From Nitrospirota bacterium (GTDB lineage: Bacteria > JACPQY01): 64,000 bases of DNA. Shown here piece after piece: positions 53,517 to 62,740 of this stretch. The stretch spans positions 1 to 64,000 of the forward strand of contig JACPQY010000060.1 in NCBI GenBank assembly GCA_016190245.1. Direction: 5' to 3'. A model generated the notes under the pieces. That model saw only the letters and a program-made list of their open reading frames with translations. It did no database searches and was not told where the DNA came from. The position numbers and the translations under genes are program-made. The first letter of the stretch is position 1. Each line of letters starts with the position of its first letter.

Positions 53517-54803
53517 ATGAATCTCCAATACACCGTCGAAGAAAAGGGGCCTGCCGAAAGGACCCTACGTGTCCAGGTTCCGCCCGAAGAAGTCGAACGG
53601 ACCCTGCGCGAGCACTTCGAGAAGTATCGCTCCACGGTCAAGATTCCGGGATTCCGTCCGGGCAAGGTGCCCAGCGACATAATCGAAAGGGATTTCGGAG
53701 AGGCCATCCGCGAGGAGACGCGCTGGGCCCTCGTGACGGAGTCGTCCCGGCAGATCCTTACCGAACGCGGCATCACGCCTTTCACGTCTCCCCGCTCCGA
53801 TCCGCCCACCCTGAAGCCGGGTGAGGCATTCTCGTTCGACGTTTCCGTCGAGGTGCGGCCCGAGATCGGCGAGATCCAGTACAAAGGGTTCAAGGTCCGC
53901 AAGGAGGAGCCGACCGTATCCGAATTCGAAATGAGCGAGGAACTGGATCGGCTCCGCAAGGCCCACCACACGCTCCGTCAGGTGGGCGACGAGCGCCTCC
54001 CGCGCCCCGGCGACGTCGTCGTGATCGATCTTGAGGGCACCCTTCAGGGCAAGACGTTCAAGGGCGGGAGCGGCAAGGACGTGCAAGCCGAGATCGGGTC
54101 CGGGTTCTTCGCCCCGCGGTTCGAAGAGGTGATCCTCGCCATGAAGCGAGGGGAGCGGCGGGAGACCGAATTCACTTTTCCAACGGACCATTGGGACACA
54201 CCCGTGGCCGGGAAGACGGTCCACTTCGCCATTCACCTGAAGGAGATCAAGGAAAAGCTCGTCCCCGAGATGGATGACGAATTCGCCCAAACCTACTGCA
54301 ATGAGAAGAGCCTTGAGGGGCTCAAGGGGAAACTGAGGGGACCGCTCATCGAGAGAGCGGCCCAGCGGATCCGTCAGAAGATGAAGACCGATCTGGTGAA
54401 GGAGTTGGTGGACAGCAACAAGGTGGACGTGCCTCCCTCGCTTCTCGAGCACCATCGCCGGCGGCTGATCCAGGGCGTGGCCCGTGATCTGATCCTTTCC
54501 GGGCAGTCGAAGGAGCAGGTGGATCACCACGTGAGGGAGCGATGGGAGGAGCTGGAGGCCGCGGCCCGGAGGGAGGCGGCGGCCAGTCTGCTCATCGAGC
54601 ACGTCGGTCGGAAGGAGAACATCCGCCTCGAGAGGGCGGATGTGGAGGCGCATTTTGGGAAGGTGGCGGCCCTCTCCAAGTCGGACATTCAGATGGTCCG
54701 CCGCTACTATTCCGACGAAGGTCGGGCGCGCGAGCTGGCAGCGGCCCTCATGGAAGAAAAAATCCTTGATTTGATCCTCGCGCATGCTATACTTGAGACT
54801 TGA
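53517..54803 (+). CDS. tig: trigger factor
   Basis: A 428-aa ribosome-associated chaperone. The ribosome-binding domain has the signature VKIPGFRPGKVPSDII (GFRxGK type). The FKBP-like PPIase domain spans about 155-245 (GDVVVIDLEG). The C-terminal helical arms form the chaperone cradle. ATG 53517 is used because the upstream in-frame start is inside tRNA-Leu. The order tig-clpP-clpX-lon is widespread in proteobacteria. Confidence 0.95.
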   Translation: MNLQYTVEEKGPAERTLRVQVPPEEVERTLREHFEKYRSTVKIPGFRPGKVPSDIIERDFGEAIREETRWALVTESSRQILTERGITPFTSPRSDPPTLKPGEAFSFDVSVEVRPEIGEIQYKGFKVRKEEPTVSEFEMSEELDRLRKAHHTLRQVGDERLPRPGDVVVIDLEGTLQGKTFKGGSGKDVQAEIGSGFFAPRFEEVILAMKRGERRETEFTFPTDHWDTPVAGKTVHFAIHLKEIKEKLVPEMDDEFAQTYCNEKSLEGLKGKLRGPLIERAAQRIRQKMKTDLVKELVDSNKVDVPPSLLEHHRRRLIQGVARDLILSGQSKEQVDHHVRERWEELEAAARREAAASLLIEHVGRKENIRLERADVEAHFGKVAALSKSDIQMVRRYYSDEGRARELAAALMEEKILDLILAHAILET

Positions 54804-54997
54804 ACTTCACGCGGCTTGAGGCGGCCACGTGGGCCAATGTAAGGATGCACGGGCGCAGCACAAGGGAGTAGCGATGGAATCGACGGTGCGCATGGGAGCC
54901 GGCGGTGTGCAGGCCAGATAGACCCCGCACCGGCACGGACCCGGGTGCTCGGCCCCTTCGGTTTCTGAGCGGGGCGCGGGGCGCCGTCTAGTTGCGC
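54804..54997. other. intergenic region between tig and clpP
   Basis: A 194-nt gap containing GC-rich foldable sequence near 54915-54985 (GCAC..GTGC and GCCCC..GGGGC arms). No clear promoter matching sigma-70 or heat-shock consensus was recognised and no gene is supported. Confidence 0.4.
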
Positions 54998-55606
54998 ATG
55001 TCGGACATGCTGGTCCCCATCGTTGTCGAGCAGACGCCCCGAGGCGAGCGCGCCTACGACATCTACTCCCGTCTCCTGAAGGAGCGGATCGTTTTCATTG
55101 GTTCGATTGTGACGGACGACGTGTCCAACTTGGTCATCGCCCAGCTCCTTTTTCTCGAATCCGAGGACCCGGACAAGGACGTCTTCATCTACATCAACAC
55201 GCCGGGTGGTTCCGTCACCGCAGGGCTGGCCATTTATGATACGATGCAGTATGTGAAGTCCGACGTCGCCACCGTTTGCATCGGCCAGGCCTCCAGCATG
55301 GGGGCGATCCTGCTGTGTGCCGGCGCGAAGGGGAAGCGATACGCCCTGCCCAACTCTCGCATCCTCCTGCATCAGCCACTTGGAGGCTTCCAGGGATTCG
55401 CCAAGGATATCGAGATCCAGACCAAGGAAATCCTCCGGTTGCGTGAGCGGCTGAACGAGATCCTGATGAAACACTCGGGTCAGACGGCCGAACGCATCCA
55501 GCAGGATACCGACCGCGATTTCTTCATGTCCGCCAAGGAGGCCAGGGACTACGGCCTTGTGGACGAAGTGGTGGACAAGCGGCAGCTAACCAAAGCGAGG
55601 AAGTAG
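54998..55606 (+). CDS. clpP: ATP-dependent Clp protease proteolytic subunit
   Basis: A 202-aa serine protease with catalytic triad Ser100 (GQASSMGA), His125 (LLHQPLGG) and Asp174 (DRDFFMSA). It forms double heptamers that partner ClpX, encoded 1 nt downstream. ATG 54998 was chosen over TTG 54992. The length and core are typical, with little or no propeptide. Confidence 0.96.
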   Translation: MSDMLVPIVVEQTPRGERAYDIYSRLLKERIVFIGSIVTDDVSNLVIAQLLFLESEDPDKDVFIYINTPGGSVTAGLAIYDTMQYVKSDVATVCIGQASSMGAILLCAGAKGKRYALPNSRILLHQPLGGFQGFAKDIEIQTKEILRLRERLNEILMKHSGQTAERIQQDTDRDFFMSAKEARDYGLVDEVVDKRQLTKARK

Positions 55607-55607
55607 G

Positions 55608-56861
55608 ATGGCGACCAAGGCAGCCGGGAATTCGGGATTGCTCGTCTGCTCGTTCTGCGGCAAGAGCCAGAACGAGGTCCGGAAACTGATCGCCGGGCCG
55701 ACCGTTTACATCTGCGACGAGTGCATCGAGCTGTGCAACGACATCATCGCGGAAGGGGAGCGGGAGGACCTCCGCTTCGGGCGCGGCTATCTGCCCACCC
55801 CCGCGGAGATCAAGCGCGTGCTGGACGAGTACGTCGTGGGCCAGGAACGCGCCAAGAAAATTCTCGCCGTGGCCGTCTACAACCACTACAAGCGGATCTT
55901 CACCAAGGCGGGGCGGTCGAACGATGTCGAGCTGCAGAAGAGCAACATCATGCTGATCGGTCCGACGGGCTGCGGGAAGACGCTGCTCGCCCAGACGCTG
56001 GCGAAGATCCTGAACGTGCCCTTCACGATCGCCGATGCCACGACGCTGACCGAAGCCGGGTACGTGGGCGAGGACGTGGAGAGCATTCTGTTCTCCCTCC
56101 TGCACAACGCCGATTTCGACATCGAGAAGGCCCAGAAGGGCATCGTGTACATCGACGAGATCGACAAGGTTGCGCGCAAGGGTGACAACCCGTCGATCAC
56201 CCGGGACGTCTCCGGCGAAGGCGTCCAGCAGGCGTTGCTCAAGATCCTCGAAGGCACGGTGTCCAACGTTCCGCCGCGCGGCGGGCGCAAACATCCCCAG
56301 CAGGACTTCATTCGCCTGAATACCACGAACATCCTCTTCGTCTGCGGAGGCGCGTTCTGCGGGCTCGAGGACATCATCATGAGCCGGCTCAACCAGAAGG
56401 GGCTGGGCTTCGGCGCGGACATCAAGAGCCGCACCGAGATGAACATCGGCGAGGTCCTGCGCCACATCGAGCCGGAGGACCTGCTCAAGTTCGGACTCAT
56501 CCCGGAGTTCGTGGGGCGAATCCCCGTGGTGGCGACCTTCGACGAGTTGGATGAGAAGGCCCTCGTGGACATCCTCCAAGTCCCGCGCAACGCGCTGGTC
56601 AAGCAGTATCGGAAACTCTTCGAATACGAGCGCGTGAAGCTGAACTTCACGGACGAGGCCATCTCGGCGGTGGCCCGCGAGGCGCTCAAACGAAAGACCG
56701 GGGCGCGCGGCCTCCGCGCCATCCTGGAAAAGGTGATGCTCGAGGTGATGTTTGACCTTCCCTCGCATCCGAACGTCCGCGAGTGCATCGTGGGCGAGGA
56801 CGCCATCCTCCAAGGGGCCCAGCCCATGCTCACGTACGAAAACGAGCTTAAGAGTGCGTAG
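55608..56861 (+). CDS. clpX: ATP-dependent Clp protease ATP-binding subunit ClpX
   Basis: A 417-aa AAA+ unfoldase. An N-terminal C4 zinc-binding domain ([19 protein letters not shown]) precedes Walker [16 protein letters not shown], the pore loop [10 protein letters not shown], Walker [12 protein letters not shown] and the ClpP-binding loop region. It feeds substrates to ClpP. It is coupled to clpP (1-nt gap). Confidence 0.97.
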   Translation: MATKAAGNSGLLVCSFCGKSQNEVRKLIAGPTVYICDECIELCNDIIAEGEREDLRFGRGYLPTPAEIKRVLDEYVVGQERAKKILAVAVYNHYKRIFTKAGRSNDVELQKSNIMLIGPTGCGKTLLAQTLAKILNVPFTIADATTLTEAGYVGEDVESILFSLLHNADFDIEKAQKGIVYIDEIDKVARKGDNPSITRDVSGEGVQQALLKILEGTVSNVPPRGGRKHPQQDFIRLNTTNILFVCGGAFCGLEDIIMSRLNQKGLGFGADIKSRTEMNIGEVLRHIEPEDLLKFGLIPEFVGRIPVVATFDELDEKALVDILQVPRNALVKQYRKLFEYERVKLNFTDEAISAVAREALKRKTGARGLRAILEKVMLEVMFDLPSHPNVRECIVGEDAILQGAQPMLTYENELKSA

Positions 56862-57019
56862 CGGTGCCCTAGACAGGATGGCGCGGCAGCGATGCCAAAT
56901 TGGCTTTGCGATTACCGAGTGCTCGAAAAATTCAGGCGGGAAGGGCGGGTCCGCCCCTCCCGTGAAACGGCCCCCTTCTTGCGGAAAGTAAGGGGATAGC
57001 GAACCGAAAGGAGCCGTGG
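56862..57019. other. clpX-lon intergenic region with hairpin
   Basis: About 158 nt. A GC-rich hairpin GGGAAGGGCGG / CCGCCCCTCCC lies around 56939-56964. AAAGGAG just before 57020 is the lon ribosome site. No convincing heat-shock promoter was found. Confidence 0.4.
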
Positions 57020-59458
57020 ATGGACAAGAAGGTGATGCCGCTCTTGCCGTTGAGAGACATCGTGGTGTTCCCCTACATGGTGGTGCCCCTGTTCGTGGGC
57101 CGACAGAAGTCGATCAATGCCCTTGACGATGCCGTCCAGAAGGGGCGTGAGGTTCTTCTTGTCACACAGAAGAGCGCCAAGACCGACGAGCCGAAGTCCG
57201 ATGATATCTACCGGACTGGGACCATCGCGACCGTTTTACAGCTCCTGCGTCTGCCGGACGGCACGATCAAGGCCCTCGTGGAGGGCAAGCGGCGCGGGAA
57301 GGTCGCGAAGTTCGTCTCGGAGGAAACGCACTTCATCGCCGAGGTGGAGGAGATCTTCGATTCCGCCCACACCGGGAGCGACACCGAGGCGCTCATCCGC
57401 AGCGTGCTGACGGCCTTCGAGAACTACCACAAGCTCAACCGCAAGCTCTCGCAGGACATGATCCAGAGCGTGTCCAGCATCACGGACCCCGGCCGCCTGG
57501 CGGACACCATCGCCGCCCATATGACGCTGAAGATCGAGAATAAGCAGAAGGTCCTCGAACTCGAGGACCCCACGGAGCGGCTCGAGCGCGTACTGGGCTA
57601 CCTCCAGACGGAGCTGGAGATTCTCCAGGCCGAGCGCCGGATCCGGGCGCGCGTGAAAAAGCAGATGGAGAAGACCCAGAAGGAGTACTACCTCACCGAA
57701 CAGCTCAAGGCCATTCAGAAGGAGTTGGGCCAGAAGGACGAGTTCCACGTGGAGATCGAGGAGCTCGAAGACAAGGCCAAGAAGAAGAAGCTGTCGAAGG
57801 AAGCCCGCGAGAAGGTCGACAAGGAAATCAAGAAGATGAAGATGATGTCGCCCATGTCGGCCGAGGCGACGGTGGTGCGCAACTATGTGGACTGGATCCT
57901 CTCGCTGCCGTGGGAGGAGTACACCGAGGAGAAACTGGAAATCGTCGAGGCGGAGAAGGTGCTCGACGAGGACCACTACGGGTTGAAGAAGGTGAAGGAG
58001 CGGATCCTGGAGTACTTGGCGGTCCAGAACCTCGTCAAGAAGCAGACCGGGAGCCCCAAGATGAAGGGACCGATCCTGTGCTTCGTGGGCCCGCCGGGCG
58101 TGGGGAAGACCTCGCTGGGGAAATCCGTGGCGAGGGCCACCGGTCGCAAGTTCGTAAAGATCTCGCTGGGCGGCGTGCGGGACGAGGCGGAGATCCGCGG
58201 CCACCGCCGGACGTATATCGGCGCCCTGCCGGGCAAGATCGTTCAAGGCATGAGGAAAGCGTCTTCGTCCAACCCCGTTTTCCTCCTGGACGAGATCGAC
58301 AAGATGAGCATGGACTTCCGCGGCGACCCGTCGGCGGCGCTGATGGAGGTGCTCGACCCCGAACAGAACAACGCTTTCAACGATCACTATCTCGACCTCG
58401 ACTATGATCTCTCCCGCGTGATGTTCATCACGACGGCCAACGTCCTCCACGCCATCCCCGTGCCCCTCCAAGACCGCCTCGAGATCCTGCGGATGCCGGG
58501 CTACACCGAGGACGAGAAGCTGCGCATCGCGCAGCAGTTCCTCGTGCGCAAGCAGCGCAACGAAAACGGGCTGAAGGAAGAGAACCTCGATATCACCGCG
58601 AGCGGCCTCTTCGCGATCATCCGAAAGTACACCCGCGAGGCCGGCGTACGGAACCTCGAGCGCGAGATCGCCACCGTGTGCCGAAAGGTGGCGAAGGAGG
58701 TGATGAAGCGCAAGGACGACAACGTGAAGATCACGGTGACCGGGAGCTCCATCCAGAAGCATCTCGGCGTGCAGAAGTTCAAGCCGACGCTGACGGAGAG
58801 CGAGGACCACATCGGCATCTGCAACGGTCTGGCCTGGACGGAGTTCGGCGGCGAGCTCCTCACCACCGAGGTGACGACGATGCCGGGCAAGGGCAAGCTC
58901 ATCATCACGGGCAAGCTGGGCGAGGTCATGCAGGAATCGGCCCAGGCCGCGATGAGTTACGTGCGCTCGCGGGCGGGCCGGCTCGGGCTGGACAAGGAGT
59001 TCTACCAGAAGCTCGACCTGCACGTGCACGTTCCCGAGGGGGCCATCCCCAAGGACGGCCCGAGCGCGGGCATCACGATCGGCACGGCCATCGTCTCCGC
59101 CCTGACGCGCCGGAAGATCCGGCGCGACGTGGCCATGACGGGCGAAATCACGCTCAGGGGGCGCGTCCTGCCGATCGGCGGACTGAAGGAGAAGCTCCTG
59201 GCGGCGCACCGCGCGGAGATCCATAAGGTGATCGTGCCCCGCGAGAACGAGAAGGACCTCAAGGAGGTCCCCCCGAACATCACCAAGAAGTTCGAGATCG
59301 TCCTCGTGGACAACATGGACCAGGTGCTGGAGCACGCGATCCTGGTGGCCGAGAGCGAGAGACTTTTCGTGGAGGAGAAGGAGTACCCCCACGAGAAGGA
59401 GAAAATCATCCTCCCGCGCAAACCGCGGCTGGCCGAGAAGGAGATCGTCGCTCACTGA
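57020..59458 (+). CDS. lon: ATP-dependent protease Lon
   Basis: An 812-aa protein. The N-terminal substrate-recognition domain starts [20 protein letters not shown], followed by a coiled-coil middle. The AAA+ module has Walker [14 protein letters not shown] and FLLDEIDKM. The C-terminal protease domain has the Ser-Lys dyad, Ser682 in KDGPSAGIT and Lys in the [13 protein letters not shown] segment. It degrades damaged and regulatory proteins. The C-terminus is slightly Glu/Lys-rich. Confidence 0.97.
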   Translation: MDKKVMPLLPLRDIVVFPYMVVPLFVGRQKSINALDDAVQKGREVLLVTQKSAKTDEPKSDDIYRTGTIATVLQLLRLPDGTIKALVEGKRRGKVAKFVSEETHFIAEVEEIFDSAHTGSDTEALIRSVLTAFENYHKLNRKLSQDMIQSVSSITDPGRLADTIAAHMTLKIENKQKVLELEDPTERLERVLGYLQTELEILQAERRIRARVKKQMEKTQKEYYLTEQLKAIQKELGQKDEFHVEIEELEDKAKKKKLSKEAREKVDKEIKKMKMMSPMSAEATVVRNYVDWILSLPWEEYTEEKLEIVEAEKVLDEDHYGLKKVKERILEYLAVQNLVKKQTGSPKMKGPILCFVGPPGVGKTSLGKSVARATGRKFVKISLGGVRDEAEIRGHRRTYIGALPGKIVQGMRKASSSNPVFLLDEIDKMSMDFRGDPSAALMEVLDPEQNNAFNDHYLDLDYDLSRVMFITTANVLHAIPVPLQDRLEILRMPGYTEDEKLRIAQQFLVRKQRNENGLKEENLDITASGLFAIIRKYTREAGVRNLEREIATVCRKVAKEVMKRKDDNVKITVTGSSIQKHLGVQKFKPTLTESEDHIGICNGLAWTEFGGELLTTEVTTMPGKGKLIITGKLGEVMQESAQAAMSYVRSRAGRLGLDKEFYQKLDLHVHVPEGAIPKDGPSAGITIGTAIVSALTRRKIRRDVAMTGEITLRGRVLPIGGLKEKLLAAHRAEIHKVIVPRENEKDLKEVPPNITKKFEIVLVDNMDQVLEHAILVAESERLFVEEKEYPHEKEKIILPRKPRLAEKEIVAH

Positions 59459-59460
59459 TC

Positions 59461-59490
59461 GGGTCGCCAGGACGCGTCCTCCGGCGACCC
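59461..59490 (+). terminator. terminator-like hairpin after lon
   Basis: GGGTCGCC (59461-59468) pairs with GGCGACCC (59483-59490) around a second palindrome AGGACGCGTCCT, two bases after the lon stop. It is followed by TATTGC, not a full T-tract. Confidence 0.5.
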
Positions 59491-59527
59491 TATTGCACGC
59501 GCGGCCCCCTCCTGCCATGATCGGGGC

Positions 59528-61015
59528 GTGGCGATGACAAACCCCACCGTTTTTCTACGCGACTGCCGCACCTACGATCCGGAGAGGATCCGCGGCATCG
59601 TGCGCGAGGCGATGCAGGCCATGGATCTGCGTCCCGCGGGGCGCACGCTCGTCAAGCCCAACCTCGTGATCGCCCATCCCACGCTCTTCCCACATGCCTT
59701 CACCCGCCCCGAACTCGCCGACGGCGTGCTGGGCGCCCTGCGCGACCGGGACGGGGGGATGACCGAGCTGGCCGTGGGGGAGCGTTGCGGGATCACGGTG
59801 CCGACCCGCATGGTCTTCAATGAGGCCGGCTACCGGCCGGTGGTGAAGAAGCATCGCGCCAAGCTCGTGGCGTTTGACGAGGTTCCCCAGGTCGAGATTC
59901 GTCTCGCGCATGAGGGGCGCCTGCGTGACTACCTCTTTACGCCCGAGCCGATCGCCCGCTGCGAGTTTCTCGTGAGCTGCCCCAAGTTCAAGGCCCACCC
60001 GTGGACCACGGTGACGTTCGCCCTCAAGAACTACATCGGCATTCAGGACGATCGCCACCGCCTCATTGATCACGACCACCGCCTGGACGAGAAAATCGCC
60101 GACCTCCAGTCCATCATCCAGCCCCGGCTCGTGGTGGTGGATGCCATCGTGGCCGGGCAGGGCCGGATGCTCACGCCGATTCCTTTCGACTTGGGGTTGG
60201 TGATCGTGGGGAACAATGCCGTGGCTGTGGACGCCGTGTGTTGCCGGATCATCGGGATCGATCCCGCCTCCGTGGGGCACATCCGCCTGACAGCCGAGCG
60301 TGGTTTCGGTCCGATCGATCTGGCGAAGATCCGCATCGAGGGTGACGTGCCCCTCGATGCGGCCCAGGCCAGGGCCAGGGGATTCAAAGTCGGCCTCGTG
60401 AGGGTGGAACAGTATTTCGAGGGATCCCGCATTCGCGCATACGCCGGTCCGCCCCCGGAGCCCGAACGCACGAGCTACTGCTGGGGGGGGTGTCCGGGCG
60501 CGATCGAAGAAGCCATCGAGATCATCCGCAACATTGACGAGCGGGCCGACGAGAAGATGAAGCCGTTTCACGTCGTGTTCGGGGCCTACCGCGGTCCGAT
60601 CGAGGCCAAGGCCGGCGAGAAGGTGGTCTTCATCGGGGACTGCGCGAACTGGAAGGGGCGGATAGACGGCCGGGAGGTGGAGGTTGTTTCGACTTACCGG
60701 GATCGGCGTCTGAAGGATCCCTACACGTTCCGCGTCTCGGACATCTTCGTGAAGATGGCTGTGGTGTTCCGGAACCTTCTCTTCAAGCGGCGCGAGCAGG
60801 TGCTTCGTGCCCACGGTTGCCCCGTGTCGGTCGCCGAGCAGACGCTCTACATCGCCGGGATCGGCGGGACGCGAAACCCCTACTTCGCCCCCGCAAGCGT
60901 GGTGCCGTTCCTGCGCGGCTACATCGTCTGGCGAATCGTGAAGTTCTTCAAGCGGCTCTTCGGGATGCCGGAACTGAAACGCGCCGCCCCGCCGCAGACC
61001 GTGGCTTCGAGCTAG
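59528..61015 (+). CDS. DUF362 domain protein
   Basis: A 495-aa protein whose N-terminal two-thirds match the DUF362 pattern: TLVKPNLVIAHP, CPKFKAHPWTTVTFALKNYIG, VVDAIVAGQGRM, AVDAVCCRIIGIDP. A variable C-terminal part follows, with Cys residues (SYCWGGCPGAIEE) and a hydrophobic/basic end. DUF362 proteins are often near ferredoxins or redox enzymes; their chemistry is not established. GTG 59528 is the first start; ATG 59534 two codons on is equally possible. Confidence 0.8.
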   Translation: MAMTNPTVFLRDCRTYDPERIRGIVREAMQAMDLRPAGRTLVKPNLVIAHPTLFPHAFTRPELADGVLGALRDRDGGMTELAVGERCGITVPTRMVFNEAGYRPVVKKHRAKLVAFDEVPQVEIRLAHEGRLRDYLFTPEPIARCEFLVSCPKFKAHPWTTVTFALKNYIGIQDDRHRLIDHDHRLDEKIADLQSIIQPRLVVVDAIVAGQGRMLTPIPFDLGLVIVGNNAVAVDAVCCRIIGIDPASVGHIRLTAERGFGPIDLAKIRIEGDVPLDAAQARARGFKVGLVRVEQYFEGSRIRAYAGPPPEPERTSYCWGGCPGAIEEAIEIIRNIDERADEKMKPFHVVFGAYRGPIEAKAGEKVVFIGDCANWKGRIDGREVEVVSTYRDRRLKDPYTFRVSDIFVKMAVVFRNLLFKRREQVLRAHGCPVSVAEQTLYIAGIGGTRNPYFAPASVVPFLRGYIVWRIVKFFKRLFGMPELKRAAPPQTVASS

Positions 61016-61070
61016 AGCCTAAAGGCATCTGGCTGAACGAATATCTAGGGCGAGACTCTCGCAGGCTCAA

Positions 61071-61140
61071 GGCCCCTTGCCATGGAGGGCATGGGGCCAT
61101 GATAGGTTGCGATCCAGGATGGATCGCATGGAACATGGCC
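61071..61140. repeat. hairpin repeat, copy B2
   Basis: The first part, a GGCCCC/GGGGCC-closed hairpin around TTGCCATGGAGGGCA, matches repeat B1 (41541-41614) at 24 of 26 core bases. The second stem here is GCGATCCA/TGGATCGC, unrelated in sequence to the second stem of B1. Both end in CATGGCC. It lies between the convergent DUF362 and FecR-domain genes. Confidence 0.65.
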
Positions 61141-61165
61141 TCGCGGAGTTCATGAATAAAGGGGG

Positions 61166-62740
61166 CTAGAAGAACCGGGCCCAGAGGGCCACCCATCGGG
61201 CGTTTCGGCGAACCATGTTCACGAGGAACTGGTGCGTCCGATCCACCTCGCCGCCGTCCGAGAACTTGCCCTTCGCGCTGCCGGTGAAACTGACGAATGC
61301 CTGATCCCCCTGCACGTTGACGCTCACGTCGCGGCCATCCGTCTGGAGGGATTCCATCGTGTCGCGCGCGCGATGGATCAGGGTTTTCAGATCGTCCCGC
61401 GAGAGGTCGTTGAGACGAAAGTCGGGGTCGGCGTTTTGCGAGAAGCAACGCCCTACTGTCCGGCGCTCGGCTTCGGACCGGCACGTCTCAAGCAGGGTGC
61501 GGATTTCCTGGAGGGTGGCTGGATCCAGGAGGCCGGTGGTGATGGGTGTCGCCGGGGTGGCGCCGGCCGTTCCGGATGCATCCGCCCGGCCTGCCGTCGT
61601 GTCTCCCGCTCGCTCTGTCCCGGACGCCTTTGCGCCCTCGCCCGCGGCGGGTCCGCGGTCCGCATCCTTCTTGGGCTCGGTCTTGGCCGTCTCGGCAGAA
61701 AGCTTCTCTCCCCCGGCGGCTTTCGCGTCTCTCGCCTCGCGCTCCTGTCGCGCATGAGCCCGCTTCTCGCGCGCCTCAGCCTTGGCCCTTTCCGTTCGCT
61801 CCTCGCGCGTTTCTCCGCGGTGCTGCTCGCCCTCGGCCAACTTCGTGCGTCCGGCTTCCCGTCCGAGATCGGCCGCTTTGGGCAGCGGGCGAGATGGGCC
61901 TCCCTCGGGGCCCGAGCCGGGAACTCCCGGAGCGGCGAAACCCCGAAATCCAAGATCGGCGCCGGCCTGTGAGCCCGCTTCTCCGCCGCCCGTTTCCGCC
62001 TCGGCCACCTCAACTTCGCGCCGGCCCCTCTCTTCTGGCGGACGGAAGTAGCGGGTCTGCCGAAGCCCTTCCAGCTCGCGCAACACGTCTTCGGGCAGAG
62101 GCAGAACCTTCAGGGCGTCCCGAGTGATCTGGGCCTGCTCCATGGGGCGAACGAGGATGGGCCGCGTGGGGTCGCCCGCCGGTGCGAGCCCGACGGATCC
62201 CTCCAGCACGGAGAGTACCGTGTCCTCCCCGAAACTCGTCACGCTGAAGACGGTGCCGCGCACCCCCATCGTGGCGTTCTTCGTGATCACGTTAACCTGG
62301 CGTCCGGCCAGGTAGTGCAACGCGGCGGCCAGTCGGCCCTGGATCATCTCGAAGGAGAGAACGCTCCACAGCCCACGGCCGGGCGCTTCTCCCTGCGCGG
62401 TGATCCTCACTTCGCTCTCAGGCCCGATCCGCACGTAGTTCTGCGCGTCGAGCATGAGGTCCACATAACTGAAGGGGCCCGTGCGGACCCAGTCTTCCGC
62501 GTCCACGAGCGACGAGAACTTGATGGCTTCCCACTCGTCCCGCCCTGCTCGTCGCAGATGCGTGGCGCCGGCCGCTGTGAGCACGGGGAACCCGTTGGCC
62601 GGCGCGGCATGGACGGCCAGGACGGACCCGCGGTGATCGAGGCGCTGGCCCGACCGCACAATGAGCGCCACGACGGCGATGGCCAAGCCCCCCATTGCCA
62701 AGAGGCCCACGCGGAGGTGGCGCCGCCGTTGGGGGTTCAA
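61166..62740 (-). CDS. FecR-domain membrane-anchored protein with charged linker
   Basis: A 524-aa protein. An N-terminal membrane span (residues ~10-29) is preceded by RRRHLR. A periplasmic FecR domain spans about 75-190 (VRIGPESEVRI, VITKNATMGVRGTVFSV). A 200-residue Ala/Glu/Arg/Lys/Gly-rich low-complexity linker follows. The C-terminal 110 residues (TLLETCRSEAERRTVGRC to WVALWARFF) look like a small alpha/beta NTF2-like domain, a tentative reading. Start TTG 62740 overlaps the kinase stop (TTGA), so the two are translationally coupled. FecR proteins near polysaccharide export genes are common. Confidence 0.75.
   Translation of the reverse strand: MNPQRRRHLRVGLLAMGGLAIAVVALIVRSGQRLDHRGSVLAVHAAPANGFPVLTAAGATHLRRAGRDEWEAIKFSSLVDAEDWVRTGPFSYVDLMLDAQNYVRIGPESEVRITAQGEAPGRGLWSVLSFEMIQGRLAAALHYLAGRQVNVITKNATMGVRGTVFSVTSFGEDTVLSVLEGSVGLAPAGDPTRPILVRPMEQAQITRDALKVLPLPEDVLRELEGLRQTRYFRPPEERGRREVEVAEAETGGGEAGSQAGADLGFRGFAAPGVPGSGPEGGPSRPLPKAADLGREAGRTKLAEGEQHRGETREERTERAKAEAREKRAHARQEREARDAKAAGGEKLSAETAKTEPKKDADRGPAAGEGAKASGTERAGDTTAGRADASGTAGATPATPITTGLLDPATLQEIRTLLETCRSEAERRTVGRCFSQNADPDFRLNDLSRDDLKTLIHRARDTMESLQTDGRDVSVNVQGDQAFVSFTGSAKGKFSDGGEVDRTHQFLVNMVRRNARWVALWARFF

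Noticed and set aside
57236-59518. 760-aa minus-strand frame opposite lon
   Set aside because: A shadow of lon with Leu/His/Arg-rich composition, no domain and no ribosome site.
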